NCBI GenBank assembly: GCA_023391815.1
Contig: JAEWAF010000072.1
Location: forward strand, 135,513-199,512
DNA length: 64,000 nt
Reading direction: 5' to 3'
Source: Pseudomonadota bacterium
GTDB taxonomy: Bacteria > Pseudomonadota > Gammaproteobacteria > Steroidobacterales > Steroidobacteraceae
The notes under the pieces are model-generated. The model did no database searches. It saw only the letters and a program-made list of their open reading frames with translations, and had not been told where the DNA came from. Made by a program: the position numbers and the translations under genes. This document shows positions 16,828 through 25,534 of the stretch, piece by piece (position 1 is the first letter of the stretch; every line of letters begins with the position of its first letter).

Positions 16828-16860
16828 TGACGTTTTTATGACGTTATTGTGACAACGATA
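16828..16860. promoter_or_regulatory. Three 11-bp direct repeats upstream of rfbF, Pho-box-like on the minus strand
   Basis: Three copies beginning TGAC stand exactly 11 bp apart at 16828, 16839 and 16850, the first two sharing TGACGTT. Read on the minus strand they give GTCA cores followed by A/T-rich tails, like the 11-bp half-sites of PhoB. The last copy ends 22 bases before the rfbF ATG. Orientation is opposite to that usual for PhoB-activated genes. A response regulator site is likely; PhoB itself is a guess. Confidence 0.5.
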
Positions 16861-16882
16861 TGAGCGCGTCGCGGAGGAATCC

Positions 16883-17653
16883 ATGAAGGCCGTGATACTG
16901 GCAGGAGGCTTGGGGACACGGATCAGCGAGGAGAGTCAATTGCGGCCGAAGCCGCTCATCGAGATCGGCGGCAAGCCGATTCTCTGGCACATCATGAAAA
17001 CGTTCTCGGTGCACGGCGTTCAGGACTTCGTGATCTGCTGCGGCTACAAGGGCTATTTGATCAAGGAGTACTTCGCAAACTATTTCCTGCACATGGCCGA
17101 CGTCACGCTGGACATGCGTGACAACACCGTTCGAGTGCATCAACCGCGCGCCGAGCACTGGCGCGTGACCGTCGTCGACACCGGCGCAGACACCATGACC
17201 GGCGGGCGGCTGCTGCGAGTCCGGGAATACGTGGGTCGCGAGCGGTTCTACCTCACCTATGGCGACGGTGTCAGCGACGTGAGCATCCGCAAGCTCACCG
17301 AATTTCACGAGACTCATCGACGGCACGCGACCGTGACAGCGGTGCAGCCCGCCGGACGCTTCGGCTGTCTGCAACTCGAAGGCACACGAGTGGACCGCTT
17401 CACCGAAAAGCCGAACGGCGACGGTCAGTGGGTGAACGGCGGCTTCTTCGTCCTGGAGCCCGCGGTGTTCGACTACCTGGAAGGCGATGCGGACGTGTGG
17501 GAACAAGAGCCATTGCGCCGGCTCACCGCCGAGGGACAGCTCGGCGCCTATCAGCATCGGGGTTTCTGGGCGGCGATGGATACATTGCGCGACAAACAAT
17601 ACCTGGAAAGCTTGTGGCGGACCGATCGCGCGCCGTGGAAGGTGTGGCAATGA
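16883..17653 (+). CDS. rfbF: Glucose-1-phosphate cytidylyltransferase
   Basis: Forms CDP-glucose from glucose 1-phosphate and CTP. The 256-residue protein has the nucleotidyltransferase motif ILAGGLGTRISEES near the N-terminus and the family segments LRPKPLIEIGGKPILWHIMK and YGDGVSDV. GGAGG lies just before the ATG. Its TGA overlaps the next gene's ATG (ATGA), the usual rfbF-rfbG arrangement. It commits glucose 1-phosphate to CDP-deoxysugars. Confidence 0.96.
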   Translation: MKAVILAGGLGTRISEESQLRPKPLIEIGGKPILWHIMKTFSVHGVQDFVICCGYKGYLIKEYFANYFLHMADVTLDMRDNTVRVHQPRAEHWRVTVVDTGADTMTGGRLLRVREYVGRERFYLTYGDGVSDVSIRKLTEFHETHRRHATVTAVQPAGRFGCLQLEGTRVDRFTEKPNGDGQWVNGGFFVLEPAVFDYLEGDADVWEQEPLRRLTAEGQLGAYQHRGFWAAMDTLRDKQYLESLWRTDRAPWKVWQ

Positions 17654-18777
17654 ATCCGCGGTTCTGGTTCGGAAAGCGGGTGTTGATCACGGGCCACACT
17701 GGCTTCAAGGGCTCCTGGCTCAGCCTGTGGTTGCAGCGAGCCGGCGCGACGCTGCTCGGTTACGGGCTGCCACCGGCCGATGGACCGAGCCTGTTCAAGC
17801 TCGCCTCGGTGGGCAGCGGGATGGAATCGGTGTACGCGGATATTCGCGACCTCGACACGCTGCAGGCCGCGGTCGAGGACTTCGAGCCAGAAATCGTGCT
17901 GCATCTCGCGGCTCAACCCTTGGTGCGGGTTTCCTATGCAGATCCGGTAACGACGTATTCGGTGAACGTACTCGGCACGGTGCATGTACTCGAAGCAGTA
18001 CGACGCACGAGATCCTGCCGCGTGGTCGTCAACATCACGAGCGACAAGTGTTACGAAAACACCGAACGACAATGGGCGTATCGGGAAGGTGACCCGCTCG
18101 GCGGTCACGACCCCTACTCCAGCAGCAAAGGCTGCGCGGAGTTGGTGACTTCCGCTTACCGCCGATCGTTCTTCCAGGCGCAGAGCGGACGTTGCGTCGC
18201 TATCGCCAGCGCCCGCGCCGGCAACGTGATCGGCGGCGGCGACTTCGCGCAGGACCGGCTCGTGCCGGATGTGATGATGGCGATTCAGCGTCACACCCGC
18301 CCCTGCATCCGCTATCCCGACGCGATACGACCCTGGCAACACGTGCTCGAACCATTGTCGGGCTACTTGCTGCTCGCCGAACGACTCTGGGACGACCCGC
18401 AACGTTTCTCGCAAAGCTGGAACTTCGGCCCCGCCGCCGCCGACGCTCGCTCGGTGCGTTGGATCGTCGACACGCTCTCCGATCTGTACGGCACTCGAAT
18501 GCAGTGGGAGGTCGACGCGGGTGTGAAGCCTCATGAAGCGGGGCTGCTGATGCTCGACAGCAGCAAGGCTCGCGCGGCCTTGGGATGGCAACCTCGCTGG
18601 ACGCTCGAACGCGCGTTACGGTCGGTGGTGCATTGGCATCAGGCCTACGAACGTGGCGAGCCCATTCATCGCATCGTCATGGATGAGATCGCAGCGTATG
18701 AGGCGGCTGGTTCGGTGGCCAACGCTCCTCTACACAGCGTTCATCCCGAGTGTGGCGCTGTCTGCGCTGTGAACTGA
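17650..18777 (+). CDS. rfbG: CDP-glucose 4,6-dehydratase
   Basis: Turns CDP-glucose into CDP-4-keto-6-deoxyglucose. The 375-residue extended SDR has LITGHTGFKGSWLSLWL near the N-terminus, the sugar-binding segment HLAAQPLVRVSYADP, and the catalytic YSSSK of HDPYSSSKGCAE. The start at 17650 overlaps the rfbF stop; a much longer in-frame reading upstream lies inside rfbF. The glycosyltransferase begins one base after its stop codon, so the product of this pathway is probably transferred by that enzyme. Confidence 0.95.
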   Translation: MNPRFWFGKRVLITGHTGFKGSWLSLWLQRAGATLLGYGLPPADGPSLFKLASVGSGMESVYADIRDLDTLQAAVEDFEPEIVLHLAAQPLVRVSYADPVTTYSVNVLGTVHVLEAVRRTRSCRVVVNITSDKCYENTERQWAYREGDPLGGHDPYSSSKGCAELVTSAYRRSFFQAQSGRCVAIASARAGNVIGGGDFAQDRLVPDVMMAIQRHTRPCIRYPDAIRPWQHVLEPLSGYLLLAERLWDDPQRFSQSWNFGPAAADARSVRWIVDTLSDLYGTRMQWEVDAGVKPHEAGLLMLDSSKARAALGWQPRWTLERALRSVVHWHQAYERGEPIHRIVMDEIAAYEAAGSVANAPLHSVHPECGAVCAVN

Positions 18778-18778
18778 C

Positions 18779-19981
18779 ATGGCTCGCCGACACATCGCCA
18801 TCTTCACGCTCATGGGCAAGGGCCACCTGTCGCCCGTGTTGCCGCTCTGCTCGGAACTGGTTCGGCGCGGCTATCGAGTTTCATGTGCGGTGACCTCCCG
18901 ATTCATCGCGCCGGTCATCGCGACCGGAGCGGAACCCGTGCTCTATCGCGCCGCCCCCGCGACCGAGGCATTGAGAGCAGAAAACGAGCGGCGCGCTCAA
19001 TCGTCTTTGGACGATCCTGCCCGCTTCGAGACTTCCGATCTCGAATGGGAACATCTCATTCGCGACACGGACTCCTTTTTGGCGCAAGTCGGGCCGTTCT
19101 ACGCGGAGCATCGGCCCGATCTGATCGTCTACAACCGGTACAGCATTCCGGCTCGCATCATCGCGCGCCGATGTCAGCGTCGCGCTGTGCAGTTTTCTCC
19201 GCACTTCGCGTATCCCGGTCGCACACGCTACTGGGATCGGGGCATGTGCGTGAGCCCCCCAGCCATGAACCGATATGCCGAGCGTCTCGATGAGCTGTTC
19301 CATGCGCACGACCTCCGGGCGGAAGGCAATCTCTGGCACACCGAGCTGTTGAATATTCATTTTTTGCCGCGCCAGTTTCAGTACTGCGCGGATCTGTTCG
19401 ATGAAACATTTCTGTTCGTCGGGAGTCGCTCGAGCCAGCGGACCACTATCGCGAGCACGGCGCCGGTGATACTGGTGTCCGGCTACTCGGGCCTCGCCGA
19501 AACCCAAACCTCCAACCTGCGCTACTTCCGGATGTTTCTGGAAGCGATCGCCGGCATGCGTTGCCACGGCATTCTTTCGGTTGGCGAGGAGATGCCGGTC
19601 GATTCGCTCGCGCCGCTGCCGGACAACGTGGAGATCAATCGTGATCGACCCAATGCCGAGCTGGTCTGCCGCGCCTCGGTGTTCGCCTGTCATGGCGGCA
19701 TGAGCAGTACGCTGGAAGCACTATGCAGCGGCGTTCCTGTGCTTGCTGTGCCAGGCAGTCCATACACACTCGAGGTGGCGCATCGAGTGGCCGAGCTGCG
19801 ATTGGGCCGAGTCGTACCGCAATCGGAGCTCAGCGTGGCCGCGCTTCGGCAAAACCTCGAGCACATGATCGACGATCAGGCGCTCCATGAGCGGACCCGA
19901 GACATGCAGCGCATCTTCGCTGAATCGGGCGGTGCGGCCAGCGCCGCGAACGCCGTGGAAACATTTTTGAGCTCGCTTTAA
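18779..19981 (+). CDS. GT1-family (MGT/UGT-like) glycosyltransferase
   Basis: A 400-residue GT-B enzyme. The N-terminal half has the family opening IFTLMGKGHLSPVLPLC. The C-terminal half has the donor-site segment CHGGMSSTLEALCSGVPVL and a following PGSPYTLEVAHRV. Bacterial members of this group glycosylate small lipophilic acceptors such as macrolides, polyenes and glycolipids. It is coupled to rfbG (one base apart), so a CDP-sugar donor is inferred, although most relatives use UDP- or TDP-sugars. The acceptor is unknown. Confidence 0.88.
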   Translation: MARRHIAIFTLMGKGHLSPVLPLCSELVRRGYRVSCAVTSRFIAPVIATGAEPVLYRAAPATEALRAENERRAQSSLDDPARFETSDLEWEHLIRDTDSFLAQVGPFYAEHRPDLIVYNRYSIPARIIARRCQRRAVQFSPHFAYPGRTRYWDRGMCVSPPAMNRYAERLDELFHAHDLRAEGNLWHTELLNIHFLPRQFQYCADLFDETFLFVGSRSSQRTTIASTAPVILVSGYSGLAETQTSNLRYFRMFLEAIAGMRCHGILSVGEEMPVDSLAPLPDNVEINRDRPNAELVCRASVFACHGGMSSTLEALCSGVPVLAVPGSPYTLEVAHRVAELRLGRVVPQSELSVAALRQNLEHMIDDQALHERTRDMQRIFAESGGAASAANAVETFLSSL

Positions 19982-20008
19982 CCCCCACTGACTCAGGAAG
20001 GATCCCAC

Positions 20009-20704
20009 ATGCCATCCATGGAAGAGAATGTCGCCCGCGTCGCCGCCTACTATCAAGCGCGGGCCCACGAGTATCACGAGACCACCGGCTACCATCGAGA
20101 CCTGGTGGACGCCGGCTACGCGCGCTTGAAGGAACAGCATCAAACCGCCTTCGCCGGCCACGACGTGCTGGAGATCGCCTGCGGCACGGGCTATTGGACA
20201 GCCGTGATCGCGAGCACAGCGCGTTCGGTGCTGGCCACGGACATCCATACCGAGTTGGTGCAGGCGACGAGCGAACGCTTGCGACGCTTTCCAAACGTTC
20301 GCTGCCAGGTGGCGGATGCCTACACGCTCGACACCGTCCATGAAACATTCTCGGCGGCTTTTGCGCAGTACTGGTGGTCGCACATTCCGCGGGCGATGCG
20401 CCCCGTCTTTCTGCGAGCCCTGCATTCCAAGCTGCGGCCCGGTGCGTTTGTCTCCTTCTCCGACAACCTCGAGTATCACGCGGACTGGGTCAAGCGTCGG
20501 GTCGACGAGCACGGCGACACTTACGAAGAGCGCACCCTGCGCGACGGCACGCGCTTCGAGACCGTCAAGAACTTCCCGACCAAGGCGGAGTTTCATGCGC
20601 TGCTGGACGGCGTGGCCGAAGATGTGACTTTTCTGGAGCAGGAAGTCGGCGACATCGACGGACCGGCTCACCTGTGGACCGTGTCATATCGCTTGAAGGG
20701 CTGA
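20009..20704 (+). CDS. Class I SAM-dependent methyltransferase
   Basis: A 231-residue methyltransferase with motif I VLEIACGTGYWT near residue 50 and the acidic residue of LATDIHTE. It has no extra domain. In a deoxysugar cluster it may O-methylate the sugar or the glycosylated product; the substrate is not shown by sequence. An AGGA ribosome-binding site precedes the ATG, and it follows the glycosyltransferase by 27 bases. Confidence 0.85.
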   Translation: MPSMEENVARVAAYYQARAHEYHETTGYHRDLVDAGYARLKEQHQTAFAGHDVLEIACGTGYWTAVIASTARSVLATDIHTELVQATSERLRRFPNVRCQVADAYTLDTVHETFSAAFAQYWWSHIPRAMRPVFLRALHSKLRPGAFVSFSDNLEYHADWVKRRVDEHGDTYEERTLRDGTRFETVKNFPTKAEFHALLDGVAEDVTFLEQEVGDIDGPAHLWTVSYRLKG

Positions 20705-20714
20705 GGGCTGCACG

Positions 20715-21749
20715 ATGCTCGATCACACTTCCCTGCCGCTGCGGGCCCTCCGCTCCTCGCGTGCGCGCAAACGCACGCGACCGCTTCCGATCTTGTACTC
20801 AACGTTGCGCGCAGAGTCGATCAGGGGCCTGCTGCTGCGGCACTATGACTTCGACGACTCGCTCGAATGCATCTTCTTCTGCCGGGGTGTGAGCGACACC
20901 TATTTCGTGTCCGCCGGGGCGGAACGCTTCGCCTTGAAAGTGTTTCGCTGTAACTGGCGCTCGGAGGAAGCGATCCTCGGTGAGCTCGCTGCCATCAGAC
21001 ACGTGGGCAGCAAGGGTGTGGACGTCGCGATGCCGGTCCCGAGACGTGACGGTAGATGGGTTTGCTCGATTCGCGCGCCCGAGGGCGTGCGCAAAGCCGT
21101 GCTTTTTCGATGGGCGGATGGTCGCGCGCCAAAGTATACCGACGAAGCCCAAGCACGACGGTACGGCGCGCTTCTCGCAAACTTACACATCGCGGGGGAT
21201 GATCTGCAGCCGACCTCCGCGCGGCCGCGACTCGACGCGAACTACCTGTTCGAGGCTCCCGTCGCAAAGGTGCTAGCTCACGTGCAACGCAAACCCACCA
21301 TCGCGCGTGATCTGCAACGGCTCGTCGACCGCACCGGAGAACGTTTGCAGCGCGCCGCGCCGGAATTGCACGACTGGGGCTTTTGTCACGGCGACGTCTG
21401 GTCCAACAATGCCCGCCTGGATGGCGACCGCCTGGTGCTGTTCGATTTCGACTTCTGCGGCTCGGGCTGGCAGATTTTCGATCTCGCATCGTACCGGTGG
21501 CACGCGCGCTTCGAGAAACAGGAGGACAGCGCCTGGCCGCCCTTCATCGAAGGCTATTTGCAGCTCCGTCCGCTCGCCGCCCGGTCGCTCCAGTTCATCG
21601 GCCTGTTCATGATCCTGAAGCAGCTGTGGACCACGGCGCATTTCATCGGGCGATTGCCGGAGACCGGCGCCTACTTTCTGTCCGACGACTACCTGGAGAA
21701 TATGGTGCCGTTCTGCGAGCGTATCGAAGCCGAGCTCATCGACGGCTGA
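20715..21749 (+). CDS. Aminoglycoside/homoserine-kinase-like phosphotransferase
   Basis: A 344-residue protein of the APH/choline-kinase fold. It carries the catalytic loop CHGDVWSNNARLD and the metal-binding LFDFDFCGSGW, with an ATP lysine in RFALKVFRCNWRSEEA. Members phosphorylate small hydroxyl compounds (antibiotics, homoserine, choline, sugars) or protein Ser/Thr. As the last gene of the sugar cluster it could phosphorylate a sugar or provide self-resistance to the glycosylated product; both are guesses. Its last 14 bases overlap the end of the convergent PHP gene. Confidence 0.8.
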   Translation: MLDHTSLPLRALRSSRARKRTRPLPILYSTLRAESIRGLLLRHYDFDDSLECIFFCRGVSDTYFVSAGAERFALKVFRCNWRSEEAILGELAAIRHVGSKGVDVAMPVPRRDGRWVCSIRAPEGVRKAVLFRWADGRAPKYTDEAQARRYGALLANLHIAGDDLQPTSARPRLDANYLFEAPVAKVLAHVQRKPTIARDLQRLVDRTGERLQRAAPELHDWGFCHGDVWSNNARLDGDRLVLFDFDFCGSGWQIFDLASYRWHARFEKQEDSAWPPFIEGYLQLRPLAARSLQFIGLFMILKQLWTTAHFIGRLPETGAYFLSDDYLENMVPFCERIEAELIDG

Positions 21750-22851
21750 ACAGCTGGTTCATACGGCCGTCGCGAAATACCGGCTGGGTCCAGGCGCGAC
21801 GGCCGTTCGAGTCGACGATCTGGGCGCGCACGTACAGTTCATCGCCTCTGAAACGATAGGCCGGGTTGAGCCCGGTGACTTCGGCGAGCACGCGACCGTG
21901 CTCACCGATGAATCGAGTGACGTGACGCGTGTTCGGCTTCGAGGTCGAGGGGCTCCATTCCGGCGTCTGCACCAGGCGCATCGAGATGCCGCGCTCGTCG
22001 GCTTCATAAGTCTGCAGACTCACGCCCGTAGACGCGTAGAACCTGCCTTGTCGCAGCGCTGCCATCACAGCGCTCTGGCTCAGTTGAGTCGCTTGCAGGA
22101 CGACCCAAGCCTGACCCGGCGTGGGGCTCAATCGATCATCGAAGCGGAAGTACTCATGTGTATCGTCCGACGCCACCGCCCACACGACTTTGCCAGCGCT
22201 GAGCACGCTGTCCCACAGCGACTCGGATGAAGGCGCCGCGCTGCCGGTATCGTCGATACCGCCGAGGTTGTTGGAAGTCGGGAACGCGTTCCACACTTCC
22301 AGCAGGTACGGCTGATCCAACGGCAACAGATCCTTCAGCTGCACCGACCACTGCAGATTCGGATGATTGATCTGCGCAATGCCTCCGGCTGCCTGGATCT
22401 CCGCGATGTTTCTCACATACATGTCCACCGGCGCGATGTCGCGCGCGCCCGCCGGATAGCCAAGCGGCAAGATGGCGCGTCCAGTGCCGATGCCATTGAT
22501 GTGAAAGTGACGCTTGCCCGTGGGACGCGACTCATCGATCAGCGCTTGCGTGATCTCCTGCCCCTGCACCACGAGGAAGTCGCCCTGCTCCCCGTATTTC
22601 TTGTTCAACGGCGCAACGTCCGTCAGAAACTCATGATCGGTGATCACCAGGCACTGATAGCCATGCGACCTGTACCACTCGGCCACGAACTCCGGGGAGC
22701 CGTTGGCGTCCGACTTCGGAGGCGCGCTGGTGTGCGTGTGCGTGTTGCAGCGATACCAGTTCAACGACTCGCCGACCTGTTCGGCGAGTGCGCTCATCGT
22801 AAACGCGCTCATGGCGAGCAGCGCCGCCGCGCGCGGAGCAATCGATCTCAT
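21736..22851 (-). CDS. Secreted PHP-domain metal-dependent phosphoesterase-like protein
   Basis: A 371-residue protein with a signal peptide ending SALAEQ. The PHP metal site is visible in CNTHTHTS and VITDHEF, with further histidines in QINHPNLQW and SDDTHEYF. PHP proteins hydrolyse phosphoesters such as histidinol phosphate or phosphodiesters; in an exported form the substrate is likely a nutrient. GGAG precedes the ATG. It lies 19 bases after the TonB-receptor gene, on the same strand, and thus probably in that transport operon. Phosphatase activity is inferred. Confidence 0.82.
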   Translation of the reverse strand: MRSIAPRAAALLAMSAFTMSALAEQVGESLNWYRCNTHTHTSAPPKSDANGSPEFVAEWYRSHGYQCLVITDHEFLTDVAPLNKKYGEQGDFLVVQGQEITQALIDESRPTGKRHFHINGIGTGRAILPLGYPAGARDIAPVDMYVRNIAEIQAAGGIAQINHPNLQWSVQLKDLLPLDQPYLLEVWNAFPTSNNLGGIDDTGSAAPSSESLWDSVLSAGKVVWAVASDDTHEYFRFDDRLSPTPGQAWVVLQATQLSQSAVMAALRQGRFYASTGVSLQTYEADERGISMRLVQTPEWSPSTSKPNTRHVTRFIGEHGRVLAEVTGLNPAYRFRGDELYVRAQIVDSNGRRAWTQPVFRDGRMNQLFSRR

Positions 22852-22870
22852 ACCAGTTCTCCAGTCGCGC

Positions 22871-25414
22871 TCAGTAGCTGAAGCTCACGTCGACGCCGAC
22901 GATCCTTCGATAGTCCGGCGGCAGGAAATGCGTCACGACCTGGCCGACGACGATGCCGCTGGTGTGGAACTGGTCCGTCAGATTCTTGCCATACAGCTTG
23001 ATGTTCACGTGATCGTTCTGCGTCCGCATCCCGATGGACGCACCCAGCAAGCCATACGAGGGCTCGATGCCGTAGGGGCTGCCGAGCGCGTTCCATTGGA
23101 TGCTGTCGCGCCAGCCGTAATCGAGCGTCGCAAATCCGTCCCATGCGATCCCGGGCACCGGGAATCGATATTTGGTGAACACGTTGAAGTTCCAGCGCGG
23201 CGAATTCGGCAGGCGCTCGCCCGACAAGTCCTGCACGGCGCCGACGCACTGACCGGCGCCTTGCGGCTGGCCGGGATAGCAAGGCGCGTTCACGAATTTT
23301 TCGTAGGTCGCATCCACGTAGGTCGCGTTGCCGCCGAACTCCAGCGACTCGCCCACCAGCGCCGCGATCTCGGTCTCGAAGCCCCGGGTTTGCAGCTTGC
23401 CCGCGTTCAACAACACGATGCGCGCATTGGGATTGCTCGGCTCGATCAGGCCGCCCTGCGTCTGAAAGTCTTCGAACGTCGAATGGAACGCGTTGAGGTT
23501 CAGCGTCAGCCGACGATTGAAGAACTGCGACTTCAGGCCCGCTTCGTAGCTGATGGACGTTTCCGGGCGAACCGGCTGAGAGTCGCCGATCGCGGCGATG
23601 TTCACATTGAAGCCGGGTCCCTTGAAGCCGGTCGCGGCCGACACATAGAACATCCGATCTTCATCCGCCCGCCATTGCGCGCCGGCACGCCACGAAACTT
23701 TGCTCGCGGTCGCTTCGTCCTGGGTAACGCCAAGCGGATGACGAAATCGAACCGTGCCGGGAGCGATCGGCAAACCGACGACCTGCATTTCCACATCGTC
23801 GTGGGTCCAGCGCAGGCCCGCCGTGAACGACAGCCGATCCGTTACGTGCGCGGTCGCTTCCGCGAATGCCGCGTAGTTGGTCATCTCCACGTCACTGATC
23901 TGGCTGCTGGCCTGCTGGGTCGTGGTTCCAACCACCAGCGTGCCCGGATCTCGCAAACCGATCTCGGTTTCGTTGTTGAGGAAGTACAGGCCGGCAACGT
24001 AGTCCACCGGGCCGTCGGTCGGCGAGGCGATACGAATCTCCGCCGAATACTGATCCTGATCGGTGTAGCCGAACTGGTCGCCCTCGTTACGCGGCGTCAG
24101 CCACGTATAGGTGCCGGCGTGGAAATCCTGGTTGTAGGCACGATAAGCGAGCAACGTCGTGAGCTCGTGGCCGCCTAACGCATGGTCCCACTGCAGCGCT
24201 GCTCCGCGCGATTTCTGACGATTCTCGCCCAGGCTGCGCGAATTGATCTTGTCGTTCTCCAGTCCGACGATGCTGCCGAGATCCTCGATCACGTACTGAG
24301 GAGTCTGCGGCGTGAATGCGCGGATGATGTTCGCGCCACCGCCGTTCTTCTGCTCCACATAGTCCGTGGACAATTTGATTCGATCGTTGTCGGTGGCGGC
24401 GAGCACGAGCTTGCCGCGGAAGCCGGTTTGTTCGTCGTCTTCCCATTCGGATCCGTCGAAGATGTTCGTGACATACCCGTCTCTGGACTTCCGATACGCC
24501 GAGACCCGGCCGGTCAGACGGTCCTCGATCAACGCGCCCGACATCGAGCCACGCACGTCGAGGCTGTTGTAATCGCTGTAGCCAACGGCAGCTTCGGATA
24601 CGAACACCTCGCTCGGATCCTTGGTCGTGATACTGATGACGCCCGCCGACGCGTTCTTTCCGAACAGCGTGCCTTGCGGACCTCGCAGCACTTCGACGCG
24701 CTCGGTGTCGCTCAAGTCGGGAAACGCGCCGGCTTTGGCGCGCTCGTACACGACGCCGTCGATGACGATCGCCACCGAATCCTGCACGCCCGAACCTTGC
24801 GTCTGCGTGCTCACGCCGCGCAACGCGATGGCGGGACCGGAACCGAATCGGCTCGGGTTGGTGACAAACGTCAATCCGGGCGCCACTGCATCCAGCTCGG
24901 TGACACTCACCATGTTCAGCTGAGAAATCGTGTCCGCCGATGCGGCGGCGATGGACGCAGGCACATCCTGCAAACGCTCTTCACGTTTGCGCGCCGTGAC
25001 CGTGACCACCTCCACTTGACCGAGCGTGGTTTCCGTCGATGCCACCGCCACTCGCGTCGGGCGGCTCGCCGGGCTCGGAATTGCAGGCTTGGCTTGCGCG
25101 ACTCTCCGCAACACCACAGTCCTGTCGTTGACTCGATCGGCGCGCAGATCAGTCTGCGCCAGCAAGCGATCGAGCGCGTCGCCGACACTCAACGTGTCGT
25201 TGAGCGCCGGCGCGCGAACGTCGGTCGCGATCGGCGCCTCGTACATGATCTGCGTTCCCGATTGCTCGCTCAGCGCTTCGAGCGAGTCCACGAGTTGCCC
25301 CGGTTCGATCTGGAAATGATGCGGCGTCGTCGCATCCGGCGTCGCGCTCATTGCGCTAGCGCTGGCCAGCGCCAAACAAAGGGTATTTCTGATTGCTCTC
25401 GCGATTGCTGACAT
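22871..25414 (-). CDS. TonB-dependent receptor with N-terminal STN signalling domain
   Basis: An 847-residue outer-membrane transporter. After the signal sequence a secretin/TonB short N-terminal domain (about 33-105) is present, as in FecA-type transducers. The plug (about 140-270) follows a region EVVTVTARKREERLQDVPAS, and contains EVLRGPQGTLFGKNASAGVISI. The beta-barrel ends in VDVSFSY with the usual terminal aromatic. With fecI and fecR genes upstream, ligand binding should signal to the sigma factor. The ligand need not be an iron siderophore; the neighbouring exported phosphoesterase suggests a phosphorylated or carbohydrate compound. Confidence 0.93.
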   Translation of the reverse strand: MSAIARAIRNTLCLALASASAMSATPDATTPHHFQIEPGQLVDSLEALSEQSGTQIMYEAPIATDVRAPALNDTLSVGDALDRLLAQTDLRADRVNDRTVVLRRVAQAKPAIPSPASRPTRVAVASTETTLGQVEVVTVTARKREERLQDVPASIAAASADTISQLNMVSVTELDAVAPGLTFVTNPSRFGSGPAIALRGVSTQTQGSGVQDSVAIVIDGVVYERAKAGAFPDLSDTERVEVLRGPQGTLFGKNASAGVISITTKDPSEVFVSEAAVGYSDYNSLDVRGSMSGALIEDRLTGRVSAYRKSRDGYVTNIFDGSEWEDDEQTGFRGKLVLAATDNDRIKLSTDYVEQKNGGGANIIRAFTPQTPQYVIEDLGSIVGLENDKINSRSLGENRQKSRGAALQWDHALGGHELTTLLAYRAYNQDFHAGTYTWLTPRNEGDQFGYTDQDQYSAEIRIASPTDGPVDYVAGLYFLNNETEIGLRDPGTLVVGTTTQQASSQISDVEMTNYAAFAEATAHVTDRLSFTAGLRWTHDDVEMQVVGLPIAPGTVRFRHPLGVTQDEATASKVSWRAGAQWRADEDRMFYVSAATGFKGPGFNVNIAAIGDSQPVRPETSISYEAGLKSQFFNRRLTLNLNAFHSTFEDFQTQGGLIEPSNPNARIVLLNAGKLQTRGFETEIAALVGESLEFGGNATYVDATYEKFVNAPCYPGQPQGAGQCVGAVQDLSGERLPNSPRWNFNVFTKYRFPVPGIAWDGFATLDYGWRDSIQWNALGSPYGIEPSYGLLGASIGMRTQNDHVNIKLYGKNLTDQFHTSGIVVGQVVTHFLPPDYRRIVGVDVSFSY

Positions 25415-25534
25415 CGGTGATTCCCTGCGTGCTGCCGTCCCACAACGGCTACCCGATGAAATGCCGCACGCATGGGGCGCCCTACCTTTGTCACAAAGGA
25501 TTCACACGATATGTGAGGGCCGCGACGCGTTCAG

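Noticed and set aside
21070..21749. APH-like kinase as an antibiotic-resistance gene
   Set aside because: The fold is shared by many small-molecule kinases, and the context is sugar metabolism. Resistance is possible but not supported.
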